Assembly (NCBI GenBank): GCA_013359255.1
Contig: JABWCF010000016.1
Coordinates: 50,720-114,719, forward strand
DNA: 64,000 nucleotides
Reading direction: 5' to 3'
From: Flavobacteriales bacterium
Lineage (GTDB): Bacteria; Bacteroidota; Bacteroidia; Flavobacteriales_E; Vicingaceae
Within the stretch, counting starts at the first letter, position 1. Every line of letters starts with the position of its first letter. Below, in pieces: positions 56,563 to 64,000 of this stretch. The notes beneath the pieces are model-generated. The model ran no database searches, had not been told where the DNA came from, and was given only the letters and a program-made list of their open reading frames with translations. Both the position numbers and the translations under genes were made by a program.

Positions 56563-59500
56563 TTATTCTTCTCCTTTACCGTGGCATTGTTTATATTTTT
56601 TTCCGCTACCACATGGACAGGGGTCATTTCTGCCTACTTTCTTTTCTACTCTAACGGGAGCCATTTTTTGTACTTGTTGTTGCGGCTGACCTCCATGAAG
56701 TGGAGAGGCGGAATTACCAATACCTGAATCGGCTCTCGATGTTTGTAATTTTGGCTGAGAAATTGGCCTTTGTGGGGCTTGTTTTAATGTTTGAGGGGAA
56801 TTTTCATTATTTGGTAAATTTCCTTTCATTAAAAATGTAATAATATCTCTGTTTACTTTGCCTAATAATAATTTAAATAATTCAAAGGCTTCAAATTTGT
56901 AGATTAGCAAAGGGTCTTTTTGTTCATAAACGGCACCTTGAACCGATTGTTTTAGGTCATCCATTTCACGTAGGTGTTCCTTCCAGTAATTGTCTATCAT
57001 GGCTAAGGCTGCTCCTTTTTCGAATGATTTAAAGACTTCTAAGCCATTTGTTTCGTAGGCCTTTTGCAGGTTGCAAACAATTTGAATGGTTTTAATGCCA
57101 TCGGTGAAGGGTACCACAATATTTTGAAATTGTGCTCCTTGATTTTCAAACACGTCTTTTATTACGGGAAAGGATGTTTTTGAAATGCTTTCCTTTTTTA
57201 AATCGTAGTGTTTCATTGCATTTTCGTAGAGTAATTCAGCCAATTCATTGATTGGCATTTCAAAAAATTGCTCTTCGGAAACTGGTGTATCAATAGAAAA
57301 TACGCGAATGAGTTCTAATTTAAATTCTGTATAGTTTTTTTGTTCTCTGTATTCATTTATCAGAGATTCGCACATATCCATCAACATGTTGGCAATGTCT
57401 AAATCTAAACGATCTCCAAAGAGTGCGTGTTTTCTTCTGTCGTAAATTACGGTACGTTGTGAGTTCATTACATCATCGTACTCTAGGAGTCTTTTTCGAA
57501 TGCCAAAGTTATTTTCTTCTACCTTTTTTTGAGCACGTTCTATGGAGCGTGTAATCATGGAATGCTGAATTACCTCTCCTTCTTCAAGGCCCATTCTGTC
57601 CATGAGTTTGGCTATACGTTCGGAGCCAAATAACCGCATTAATTCGTCTTCGAGTGATACAAAAAATTGCGAGGATCCCGGATCTCCCTGCCTTCCTGCT
57701 CTTCCTCTGAGCTGCCTGTCTACTCTTCGAGATTCATGTCTTTCGGTTCCAATAATGGCAAGGCCTCCCTTTTCTTTTACTCCTTCGCCTAGTTTAATGT
57801 CGGTACCACGTCCGGCCATATTGGTTGCAATAGTAACTGCACTTTGCTTTCCGGCTTCGGCCACAATGTCGGCTTCTTTTTGGTGCAACTTTGCATTCAG
57901 CACGTTGTGCTTTATGTTTTTCATTTTTAGGGTTCGGCTCAGTTGTTCTGAAATTTCAACCGAGGTGGTTCCTACTAATACGGGGCGGCCTTCTTTTACG
58001 AGTTTTTCTATTTCATCAATTACGGCTTTGTATTTTTCTCTTCTGGTTTTATAAACCATGTCTTCGCTATCTTTTCTAGTAATGGGTTTGTTGGTAGGAA
58101 TTACCACTACATCTAATTTATATATATCCCAAAATTCACCGGCCTCAGTTTCGGCAGTACCTGTCATACCCGCTAACTTATGGTACATTCTAAAGTAGTT
58201 TTGCAGGGTAATGGTGGCATAGGTTTGCGTAGCTGCTTCTACTTTTACATTTTCTTTAGCTTCTATGGCTTGATGAAGGCCGTCAGAATATCTTCTGCCT
58301 TCCATAATTCTACCGGTTTGCTCATCTACTATTTTTATTTTTCCATCCATGATTACATATTCTACATCTTTTTCAAAAAGGGTATAGGCTTTTAGTAATT
58401 GGTTTACAGTATGGATTCTTTCGGCTTTAACGGAATAATCTTGAATGAGCTTATCTTTTTTTATCAGCAATTCTTGGTCTGAAATATTTTGTTTTTCTAT
58501 ATTGACTAGTTCTGAACCGATATCGGGTATTACAAAAAAATGGGGGTCATCACTATTTTCAGTCATTAAATCAATGCCTTTGTCTGTAAGTTCTATCGAA
58601 TTATTTTTTTCATCGATAGTAAAATAAAGTTCGGCATCAACTTTATGCATTTCTTTAGACTGATCTTGCATGTAATGATTTTCTGTTTTTAGCAGAATTT
58701 GTTTTATGCCGGGTTCGCTAAGAAACTTAATGAGTGCGGTATTTTTAGGCAAACCTCTGTATGCTCTTAAAAGAGCAAGGCCTCCCTTTTCTTCGTTTTC
58801 TTTTTGTATTTTATTATTTGCATCGTGTTGCAACAGTTTTTTGGCATCGGCCAAAACGGTATTTACATATTTTCTTTGTGCGTTTACTAATTTTTCCACT
58901 CTGGGTTTCGTTTCATGAAACTCATGTTTATCGCCTTTAGGTGTGGGGCCAGATATGATAAGGGGGGTACGGGCATCATCGATAAGTACAGAATCGACCT
59001 CATCTACAATGGCAAAATGATGTTTTCGCTGAACTAAATCTTCAGTTTCACGTGCCATATTATCTCGCAGATAATCGAAACCAAATTCATTGTTTGTTCC
59101 ATAGGTAATATCGGCTAAATAGGCTTTTCTTCTATTAGGAGAATTGGGTTCGTGTTTATCAATGCAGTCTATGGTTAATCCATGAAATTCAAATAAAGGC
59201 CCCATCCATTCGCTATCGCGTTTTGCTAAGTAATCGTTAACCGTAACTACATGTACTCCTTTTCCGGCAAGTGCATTAAGATAAACAGGCAATGTAGCAA
59301 CTAAGGTTTTTCCTTCGCCTGTTGCCATTTCGGCAATTTTTCCTTTGTGTATTACCGCTCCGCCAATCATTTGCACATCGTAGTGTAACATATCCCATGT
59401 TACTTCGTTCCCTGCGGCTATCCATGTATTATGATGAATGGCTTTTTCGCCTTGTATAATTATATTTGATTTGGTTGCGGCTAAATCTCGGTCTAATTGG

Positions 59501-59910
59501 GTAGCTGTAACTTCTATGGTTTTATTTTCTTTAAATCTGCGGGCGGTTTCTTTTACTACGGCAAAGGCCTGAGGCAGTATCTCTTCTAATTTTTCTTCTA
59601 TTTTTTGAAGAATCATTTCATTAACTTTATCTATTTGTTTATAGATAGAATCTATTTTTTCCAGTTCGGAAGCGTGCGTGCTTTCGGCCTCTTTTTGTAA
59701 TTGAGCTATTTTATCTTCCTCTTCTTTAATGAAGTTTTTAATTGCTGTTTTAAATTCTGTGGTTTTTGCCCTCAGTTCATCATTTGTAAGCGATTGTAGT
59801 TTATTGTATTCGACTAAAATTTTTTCTACGTAGGGCGTAAGTTCTTTCAAATCTCGGTCAGCTTTACTGCCAACAAACGACTTAATTACTTTTGAAACAA
59901 AATCTAACAT
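56563..59910 (-). CDS. secA: Preprotein translocase ATPase SecA
   Basis: The motor that drives precursors through SecYEG. 1115 residues, longer than the 901 of E. coli because of Bacteroidota-type insertions (a Lys/Glu helical segment near 60-115 and another in the preprotein domain). Walker A MATGEGKT at about 195-202, [39 protein letters not shown], and the C-terminal zinc-binding [17 protein letters not shown] are present. All signal-peptide proteins in this window depend on it. Followed by the kelch operon on the same strand after 75 bases. Confidence 0.97.
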   Translation of the reverse strand: MLDFVSKVIKSFVGSKADRDLKELTPYVEKILVEYNKLQSLTNDELRAKTTEFKTAIKNFIKEEEDKIAQLQKEAESTHASELEKIDSIYKQIDKVNEMILQKIEEKLEEILPQAFAVVKETARRFKENKTIEVTATQLDRDLAATKSNIIIQGEKAIHHNTWIAAGNEVTWDMLHYDVQMIGGAVIHKGKIAEMATGEGKTLVATLPVYLNALAGKGVHVVTVNDYLAKRDSEWMGPLFEFHGLTIDCIDKHEPNSPNRRKAYLADITYGTNNEFGFDYLRDNMARETEDLVQRKHHFAIVDEVDSVLIDDARTPLIISGPTPKGDKHEFHETKPRVEKLVNAQRKYVNTVLADAKKLLQHDANNKIQKENEEKGGLALLRAYRGLPKNTALIKFLSEPGIKQILLKTENHYMQDQSKEMHKVDAELYFTIDEKNNSIELTDKGIDLMTENSDDPHFFVIPDIGSELVNIEKQNISDQELLIKKDKLIQDYSVKAERIHTVNQLLKAYTLFEKDVEYVIMDGKIKIVDEQTGRIMEGRRYSDGLHQAIEAKENVKVEAATQTYATITLQNYFRMYHKLAGMTGTAETEAGEFWDIYKLDVVVIPTNKPITRKDSEDMVYKTRREKYKAVIDEIEKLVKEGRPVLVGTTSVEISEQLSRTLKMKNIKHNVLNAKLHQKEADIVAEAGKQSAVTIATNMAGRGTDIKLGEGVKEKGGLAIIGTERHESRRVDRQLRGRAGRQGDPGSSQFFVSLEDELMRLFGSERIAKLMDRMGLEEGEVIQHSMITRSIERAQKKVEENNFGIRKRLLEYDDVMNSQRTVIYDRRKHALFGDRLDLDIANMLMDMCESLINEYREQKNYTEFKLELIRVFSIDTPVSEEQFFEMPINELAELLYENAMKHYDLKKESISKTSFPVIKDVFENQGAQFQNIVVPFTDGIKTIQIVCNLQKAYETNGLEVFKSFEKGAALAMIDNYWKEHLREMDDLKQSVQGAVYEQKDPLLIYKFEAFELFKLLLGKVNRDIITFLMKGNLPNNENSPQTLKQAPQRPISQPKLQTSRADSGIGNSASPLHGGQPQQQVQKMAPVRVEKKVGRNDPCPCGSGKKYKQCHGKGEE

Positions 59911-59935
59911 GTGAATAATATTATTTTTAAGCCCA

Positions 59936-59943
59936 CAAAGTTA
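59936..59943 (-). promoter_or_regulatory. -7 element upstream of secA
   Basis: TAACTTTG on the minus strand matches TAnnTTTG and lies 25 bases before the ATG at 59910. No -33 element is obvious. Confidence 0.45.
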
Positions 59944-59971
59944 GGCAAATATAGGTTATAAGAGATGGTAT

Positions 59972-60007
59972 AAAAAAAAGAGCGGTTTGTTTTTTAAACC
60001 GCTCTTT
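59972..60007 (-). terminator. Terminator of the DUF2795 gene
   Basis: Perfect 12-bp stem AAAGAGCGGTTT / AAACCGCTCTTT with a 7-base loop; on the minus strand it runs into T residues. It lies 21 bases past the stop of the gene at 60029 and separates it from secA. Confidence 0.9.
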
Positions 60008-60028
60008 AGCACCCTGTTTTAAGGTACT

Positions 60029-60250
60029 CTAATACTCGTCTTCGTTAAAGAAAAAATCTTCTTTACTGGGGTAGTCCGGCCAAATCTCATCAATGCTTTC
60101 GTAGTTTTCGCCTTCATCTTCTATTTGCTGAAGGTTTTCTACCACCTCTAATGGAGCCCCTGTTCTGATGGCAAAATCTATCAATTCATCTTTTGTTGCC
60201 GGCCAAGGGGCATCTTCTAGGTACGATGCTAATTCTAATGTCCAATACAT
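60029..60250 (-). CDS. DUF2795 small acidic protein
   Basis: 73 residues, cytoplasmic, strongly acidic in the second half. MYWTLELASYLEDAPWPATKDELIDFAIRTGAP is the DUF2795 core, a short helical domain of unknown function; VVENLQQIEDEGENYESIDEIWPDYPS follows. It has its own promoter element and terminator, so it is a separate unit upstream of secA, an arrangement common in this phylum. The functional link to secretion is unproven. Confidence 0.88.
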   Translation of the reverse strand: MYWTLELASYLEDAPWPATKDELIDFAIRTGAPLEVVENLQQIEDEGENYESIDEIWPDYPSKEDFFFNEDEY

Positions 60251-60278
60251 AGTAATTTATAATTTTTAAAACTTTACG

Positions 60279-60286
60279 CAAAAGTA
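60279..60286 (-). promoter_or_regulatory. -7 element upstream of the DUF2795 gene
   Basis: TACTTTTG on the minus strand, an exact TAnnTTTG, 28 bases before the ATG at 60250. Confidence 0.5.
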
Positions 60287-60374
60287 TTTTTTTTGTTCCA
60301 ATAAAAAAGAAAAGAATTTAACAAGAAAAAAGGATGTTAGGGAGCTGTTTTTCAGCAACTAATAAAAAAGTTTT

Positions 60375-60923
60375 TCACATTTTGGGCTTCCATGGGATTT
60401 CTTGTACATCGAAAAAAACGGATAGTTTGCGGGCTAAAACAAATAAGTAATCGGAAAGCCGATTTAAATATTTAAGTAAAATCGGATTTATTTTTTCGTT
60501 TACAGATAACAAAGACACTTCTCTTTCGGCTCTACGACAAACGCAGCGAGCTACATGGGCATACGAAACAACAGTGTGTCCTCCGGGTAATACAAAGGAT
60601 TTCATTTTGGGCAGTGTTTCGTTAAGTCGGTCTATTTCTTTTTCCAAAAAAAGTATATCTTCTTCTAGAATCTGAGGTAATTTCATTTTACTTTTATCGG
60701 TATCGTTGGCCAATTGAGAACCGATGGTAAAAAGTCGGTCTTGAATTTCTACGAGTGCTTTTTTTTCGTTTACTTCTATGTTTTGATCTCGTAATAATCC
60801 TATCCAAGAGTTTAACTCATCAACTGTTCCGTACGCCACAATGCGTTGGTGATGTTTTGGAACCCTTGTTCCACCAATTAACGAGGTTTTACCAGTATCG
60901 CCTTTTTTGGTATAAATTTTCAT
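60375..60923 (-). CDS. PduO-type cob(I)alamin adenosyltransferase
   Basis: Transfers the adenosyl group from ATP to cob(I)alamin, giving coenzyme B12. 182 residues. It has the ATP-binding [19 protein letters not shown] start, [12 protein letters not shown], the conserved [11 protein letters not shown] helix and [12 protein letters not shown] near the end. The ATG overlaps the TGA of the LolD-like ATPase gene (ATGA), so the two are translationally coupled although their functions are not obviously linked. No other B12 gene is in the window apart from the chelate importer far upstream. Confidence 0.92.
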   Translation of the reverse strand: MKIYTKKGDTGKTSLIGGTRVPKHHQRIVAYGTVDELNSWIGLLRDQNIEVNEKKALVEIQDRLFTIGSQLANDTDKSKMKLPQILEEDILFLEKEIDRLNETLPKMKSFVLPGGHTVVSYAHVARCVCRRAEREVSLLSVNEKINPILLKYLNRLSDYLFVLARKLSVFFDVQEIPWKPKM

Positions 60924-61624
60924 TTCATTACAGTTATTTGCTGATTTTTCTCGTCCTTCTCTACCATTCCATCTCTTAAACGAATTACCCTATGAGCATG
61001 CAAGGCAATATCTTCTTCGTGTGTTACTAATACAATGGTGTTTCCGCTTTTATGAATGGTATCGAATAATGCCATTATCTCGTATGATGTTTTGGTGTCG
61101 AGATTTCCGGTTGGTTCATCTGCTAAAATAATTGAAGGGTTATTTACCAAGGCTCTTGCTACAGCCACTCTTTGTCGTTGGCCACCCGATAATTCGTTAG
61201 GTTTGTGTTTCATTCTATCGGAAAGACCCACTTGTTCTAATACAAACGCGGCTTTTTCTTCTCTTTCTTTTTTTGAAACGCCTGCATAAACCAACGGTAA
61301 TGCCACATTTTCAAGTGCCGAAGAGCGTGGTAATAAATTAAATGTTTGAAAAATGAAACCGATTTCCTTGTTTCGTATTTCAGCTAATTCATTATCGCTT
61401 AATTTACTTACCTCTTTGCTATTTAAAATATACTGCCCCGAAGTGGGAGTATCTAAGCACCCTATAATGTTCATTAAAGTTGATTTCCCGGAACCTGATG
61501 GACCCATCAGAGCCACGAATTCATTTTTATTAATATTTAATGATAGCGATTTAAGAACATGTATGGTTTGATTTCCTAAGCGAAAATTTTTAACCAAATT
61601 TTTTATTTCGATAACGGAGTTCAC
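60920..61624 (-). CDS. LolD/MacB-type ABC transporter ATP-binding protein
   Basis: 234 residues. Walker [10 protein letters not shown] near residues 41-49, Q-loop [24 protein letters not shown] (the long loop typical of LolD, FtsE and MacB), signature [15 protein letters not shown], Walker [13 protein letters not shown], and His in VTHEEDIA. The start is GTG at 61624; no ATG precedes Walker A. No membrane partner is adjacent. Lipoprotein release (LolD) or efflux (MacB) are both possible. The promoter element lies so close that the transcript may be nearly leaderless. Confidence 0.9.
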   Translation of the reverse strand: MNSVIEIKNLVKNFRLGNQTIHVLKSLSLNINKNEFVALMGPSGSGKSTLMNIIGCLDTPTSGQYILNSKEVSKLSDNELAEIRNKEIGFIFQTFNLLPRSSALENVALPLVYAGVSKKEREEKAAFVLEQVGLSDRMKHKPNELSGGQRQRVAVARALVNNPSIILADEPTGNLDTKTSYEIMALFDTIHKSGNTIVLVTHEEDIALHAHRVIRLRDGMVEKDEKNQQITVMK

Positions 61625-61628
61625 TTTT

Positions 61629-61636
61629 CAAAAGTA
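61629..61636 (-). promoter_or_regulatory. -7 element immediately upstream of the LolD-like gene
   Basis: TACTTTTG on the minus strand ends only 4 bases before the GTG start at 61624. If transcription begins the usual few bases after this element, the mRNA would start at or within a base or two of the start codon. Confidence 0.45.
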
Positions 61637-61650
61637 CAAAAAAAGGTAGG

Positions 61651-62424
61651 TTAATACCTAAGAACGAAATGTTCTTTGGTGAATGCTTTATTAGTAAAAC
61701 ACAAGCCCACTTCAAATAAATCGATACTTAATATTACTTCATTTTTAGATATTATTTCTTTCCAGGCTTGGTTCATATCCTTACTCCAGTTTATATCATC
61801 TATAATAATGATGGCATTTTCTTGCAGATAAGGAATGCACATATCAAAATATTTTAAAAGAAATTTACTTCTGTGGTTCCCGTCAATAAAAATTAAATCG
61901 AATTTATTTTTTTTTAGCACAGAAGGTAAAATATCATCGAAGTTTCCCGTTAATAAACGAATATTCTGCAAATTCATTTTAGAAAAATTGATTTCTGCTA
62001 TTCTGCTTATATTTGGGCAACCCTCTATGGTATAGAGGTTGTTTTGAGAGGAAACCGAAGCCATGTACATGGTAGAAATACCAAGCGATGTACCTAATTC
62101 CAATATATTTTTACATTTATATTCATTTACCATTTTAAAAAGTAATTGCCCATATTTAGGTTGCTTTGCCGAGTAACGGGCGATATCAGAAACCTTTCTT
62201 TTGTGTTTCTTATTTTTTTTTGAACCGGCTCCAAAATCGGTTACTTCAATCTCTATTTGACTTAATAATAGTTTTGCTCGAATAGATTCAATATTTTCAA
62301 AGGCGTAAAAAAAATGATTATTCTTTAAAATGTTTTGAATAAAATGAAAAACGAATGGAGAGTGCACCCCATGTGCCGTTTTTGCATTAAAAAAATATTT
62401 TACGAAATTTAGTACCCGAAACAT
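61651..62424 (-). CDS. Class I SAM-dependent methyltransferase
   Basis: 257 residues from the ATG at 62424 (MFRVLNFVKYFFNAKTAHGVHSPFVF, a typical opening of this Bacteroidota family); a GTG at 62442 would add six residues. Motif I is ILELGTSLGISTMYMA; the acidic loop after beta-2 is in YTIEGCPN; LIFIDGNHRSKF and IIIIDDINWSKDM resemble O-methyltransferases that use a metal, since the Asp residues are conserved. Substrate unknown. It is divergent from the isoaspartyl peptidase gene. Confidence 0.85.
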   Translation of the reverse strand: MFRVLNFVKYFFNAKTAHGVHSPFVFHFIQNILKNNHFFYAFENIESIRAKLLLSQIEIEVTDFGAGSKKNKKHKRKVSDIARYSAKQPKYGQLLFKMVNEYKCKNILELGTSLGISTMYMASVSSQNNLYTIEGCPNISRIAEINFSKMNLQNIRLLTGNFDDILPSVLKKNKFDLIFIDGNHRSKFLLKYFDMCIPYLQENAIIIIDDINWSKDMNQAWKEIISKNEVILSIDLFEVGLCFTNKAFTKEHFVLRY

Positions 62425-62455
62425 TTCTTTGTTCTCTTGCACAAATATTATAAAT

Positions 62456-63496
62456 ATGAACTATCAAATCCTAATTTTAATACTTTTATTCAGTCGAATT
62501 TGTGTTGCACAAAAAACCGAAACAATGAACAATAACCATAAGTACGGAATTGTATTACACGGAGGAGCCGGAACCATACTTCGCGAAAATATGAACGAGG
62601 AACTTGAAAAACTTTACATTAAAAAGTTGCAAGAAGCCTTAGACAGCGGATATGCCATACTTGAAAAAAACGGCTCTGCCCTAGATGCTGTTACAGCGGC
62701 TGTAAATGTAATGGAAAACTCTCCCTTGTTTAATGCCGGAAAAGGCTCGGTATTTTCGGCTGCCGGAAAAAATGAGATGGACGCAAGCATTATGGACGGT
62801 CACACACTACAAGCCGGAGCGGTAGCCTCTGTTACAAAAATTAAAAACCCTATTACGGCTGCACGGTGTGTAATGGAAAAATCGGCTCATGTGTTACTTA
62901 TAGGCACTGGAGCCGAAGAGTTTGCCAAAGAAAAAGGAATTGAACTCGTTGATGAATCATACTTTTTTGATGAAATGAGATGGAAGCAGTTTCAAAAAAT
63001 AAAAGAAATTCAAAAAATACAATTAGACCATAGCGATGATAAAGGGGAGATGATTAACCCCGAAGAGCCTTTTAAAGATGAAAAGTTTGGAACCGTTGGA
63101 GCTGTGGCTTTAGATAAGCATGGGAATTTAGCAGCAGGAACTTCTACCGGAGGTATGACTAATAAAAAATTTGGAAGAGTGGGAGATTCTCCTATTATTG
63201 GTGCAGGCAACTATGCCAACAATACTACTTGTGCAGTTTCCTGTACCGGGCATGGCGAGTATTTTATAAGAAATGTAGTAGCCTACGATGTGGCTGCACT
63301 CATGAATTATAAAAATTATTCTCTTCAGGAGGCCTGCAACGAAGTAATAAATACAAAATTAAAACAGCAAGGTGGAGAAGGGGGATTAATTGCCATAGAT
63401 AAAAACGGAAATATCCAAATGCCTTTTAATACCAAGGGAATGTATAGAGGATACAAATTACAAAACAATCAGACCGGAATTTTTATTTTTGAATAA
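62456..63496 (+). CDS. Secreted isoaspartyl peptidase / type 2 L-asparaginase
   Basis: An Ntn-hydrolase that cleaves isoaspartyl dipeptides and asparagine after self-cleavage into two subunits. 346 residues from the ATG at 62456, which begins a signal peptide (MNYQILILILLFSRICVAQ). The family start VLHGGAGT, NPLFNAGKGSVF-like SPLFNAGKGSVF, EMDASIMDG, the nucleophile Thr in KFGTVGAVALD, and the substrate pocket STGGMTNKKFGRVGDSPIIGAG are all present. A TTG at 62429 is rejected as start because it would precede the signal peptide with an unusual extension. Confidence 0.93.
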   Translation: MNYQILILILLFSRICVAQKTETMNNNHKYGIVLHGGAGTILRENMNEELEKLYIKKLQEALDSGYAILEKNGSALDAVTAAVNVMENSPLFNAGKGSVFSAAGKNEMDASIMDGHTLQAGAVASVTKIKNPITAARCVMEKSAHVLLIGTGAEEFAKEKGIELVDESYFFDEMRWKQFQKIKEIQKIQLDHSDDKGEMINPEEPFKDEKFGTVGAVALDKHGNLAAGTSTGGMTNKKFGRVGDSPIIGAGNYANNTTCAVSCTGHGEYFIRNVVAYDVAALMNYKNYSLQEACNEVINTKLKQQGGEGGLIAIDKNGNIQMPFNTKGMYRGYKLQNNQTGIFIFE

Positions 63497-63525
63497 CCTT
63501 TAAAAAAATCGATTCGTATATAAAT

Positions 63526-63556
63526 AAAAAAGGGAGAAATATTTCTCCCTTTTTTA
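63526..63556. terminator. Bidirectional terminator
   Basis: Perfect 15-bp palindrome: AAAAAAGGGAGAAAT followed at once by ATTTCTCCCTTTTTT, with A and T runs on both sides. It serves the isoaspartyl peptidase gene (plus) and the cargo gene ending at 63578 (minus). Confidence 0.88.
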
Positions 63557-63577
63557 TTTATTTATTTATTTAAACCA

Positions 63578-64000
63578 TTACTTAAGCAATGAAACTTTTA
63601 CTGTATGCTTATAAACGCCCGAAGAAAATTGAATATGGTACAACCCTTCCGTTAGATGCTGAAGAGATAAAGTGAATTGATTGTTGTTTTCAACCAACAC
63701 ATTTTTAGATAGTATCATTCTTCCTTGCATATCTAACACTTCTGCTAGCAAATTTTTAATACCAAGAGGTACATTAACAGTTACCATTCCTTTAGTGGGG
63801 TTGGGGAAAACTTCTATGTTTCGAATTGGATTCATTTCGTTTATTCCTGCACATAAATCTACTACTACATTAAATGTAGCTTGGTTGCTGCAACCATTAC
63901 CATCGGTATAAGAATAGGTGATTGTGTGTGTACCTAAACCCGCTACTTGTGGATCGAAGATATTTCCTGTTACTCCATTTCCGCTGTATGTTCCTCCGTT
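63578..64000 (-). CDS. C-terminal part of a secreted protein with type A T9SS sorting domain (cut by window edge)
   Basis: 141 codons are visible and the frame is open to the right edge, so the 5' part lies outside. The visible part begins in an Ig-like module (YSGNGVTGNIFDPQVAG, HTITYSYTDGNGCSN) and ends in a type A sorting domain (NIEVFPNPTKGMVTV, LTEGLYHIQFSS, ending KVSLLK). Both the module and the tail are close to the last 150 residues of the protein at 48090, so the two are paralogs in at least this region. Confidence 0.88.
   Translation of the reverse strand, partial: NGGTYSGNGVTGNIFDPQVAGLGTHTITYSYTDGNGCSNQATFNVVVDLCAGINEMNPIRNIEVFPNPTKGMVTVNVPLGIKNLLAEVLDMQGRMILSKNVLVENNNQFTLSLQHLTEGLYHIQFSSGVYKHTVKVSLLK

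Noticed and set aside
57602..58054. 150-codon plus-strand frame opposite secA
   Set aside because: It is antisense to the conserved helicase region of secA, has no promoter, and shows no family features.

Overview
This window comes from a low-GC bacterium of the phylum Bacteroidota. The evidence is the set of secreted proteins with C-terminal type IX secretion (T9SS) sorting domains of both type A and type B, the recurring TAnnTTTG promoter element (five exact TACTTTTG copies), the near absence of Shine-Dalgarno sequences, and families such as DUF1573, DUF4846 and DUF4907. I cannot place it to genus. I see no rRNA, tRNA, CRISPR array, prophage or insertion sequence. The window reads as chromosomal core DNA with accessory surface-protein loci between housekeeping genes.

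Layout: 1-1863 has dnaX (cut by the window edge) diverging from the ribosomal operon rpsF-rpsR-rplI. 1935-10959 holds a secreted M1 aminopeptidase and two large paralogous PKD-repeat proteins with type B sorting domains, separated by a small secreted-protein gene broken by an exact 35-bp tandem duplication. 11033-18712 has an aminotransferase, two DUF1573 proteins, valS and ppk1. 18866-25647 is a three-gene cassette: a 1631-residue protein made of two repeat series, a protein with a LecA-like C-terminal domain, and a DUF4846 protein with an NlpC/CHAP-like look. 25720-28582 is a complete iron-siderophore/cobalamin-type ABC importer. recQ and a UbiD-family decarboxylase follow.

32693-38560 (minus strand) is a tight operon of a LysM protein with a degenerate lytic transglycosylase domain, two SGNH hydrolase-like proteins and an MBOAT acyltransferase. 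It is best read as a cell-wall or polysaccharide O-acetylation system. Next come a histone-H1-like Lys/Ala/Pro protein, a TPR lipoprotein, an ACE-like M2 peptidase, an alpha/beta hydrolase, ligA, two small secreted proteins, gmhA and a ComM/YifB ATPase.

48090-56487 (minus) is an operon of T9SS cargo: three six-unit kelch paralogs, a DUF4907 lipoprotein and a 1421-residue propeller/PKD/Ig-like protein. 56563-64000 has secA, a DUF2795 protein, a methyltransferase, a LolD-like ATPase overlapping a PduO-type cobalamin adenosyltransferase, an isoaspartyl peptidase, and the 3' end of another T9SS cargo gene.

The strongest leads are the O-acetylation operon with its apparently dead transglycosylase, the giant two-register repeat protein and its partners, the canonical Shine-Dalgarno sites seen only in front of rpsR and rplI, and the frameshifting 35-bp duplication.
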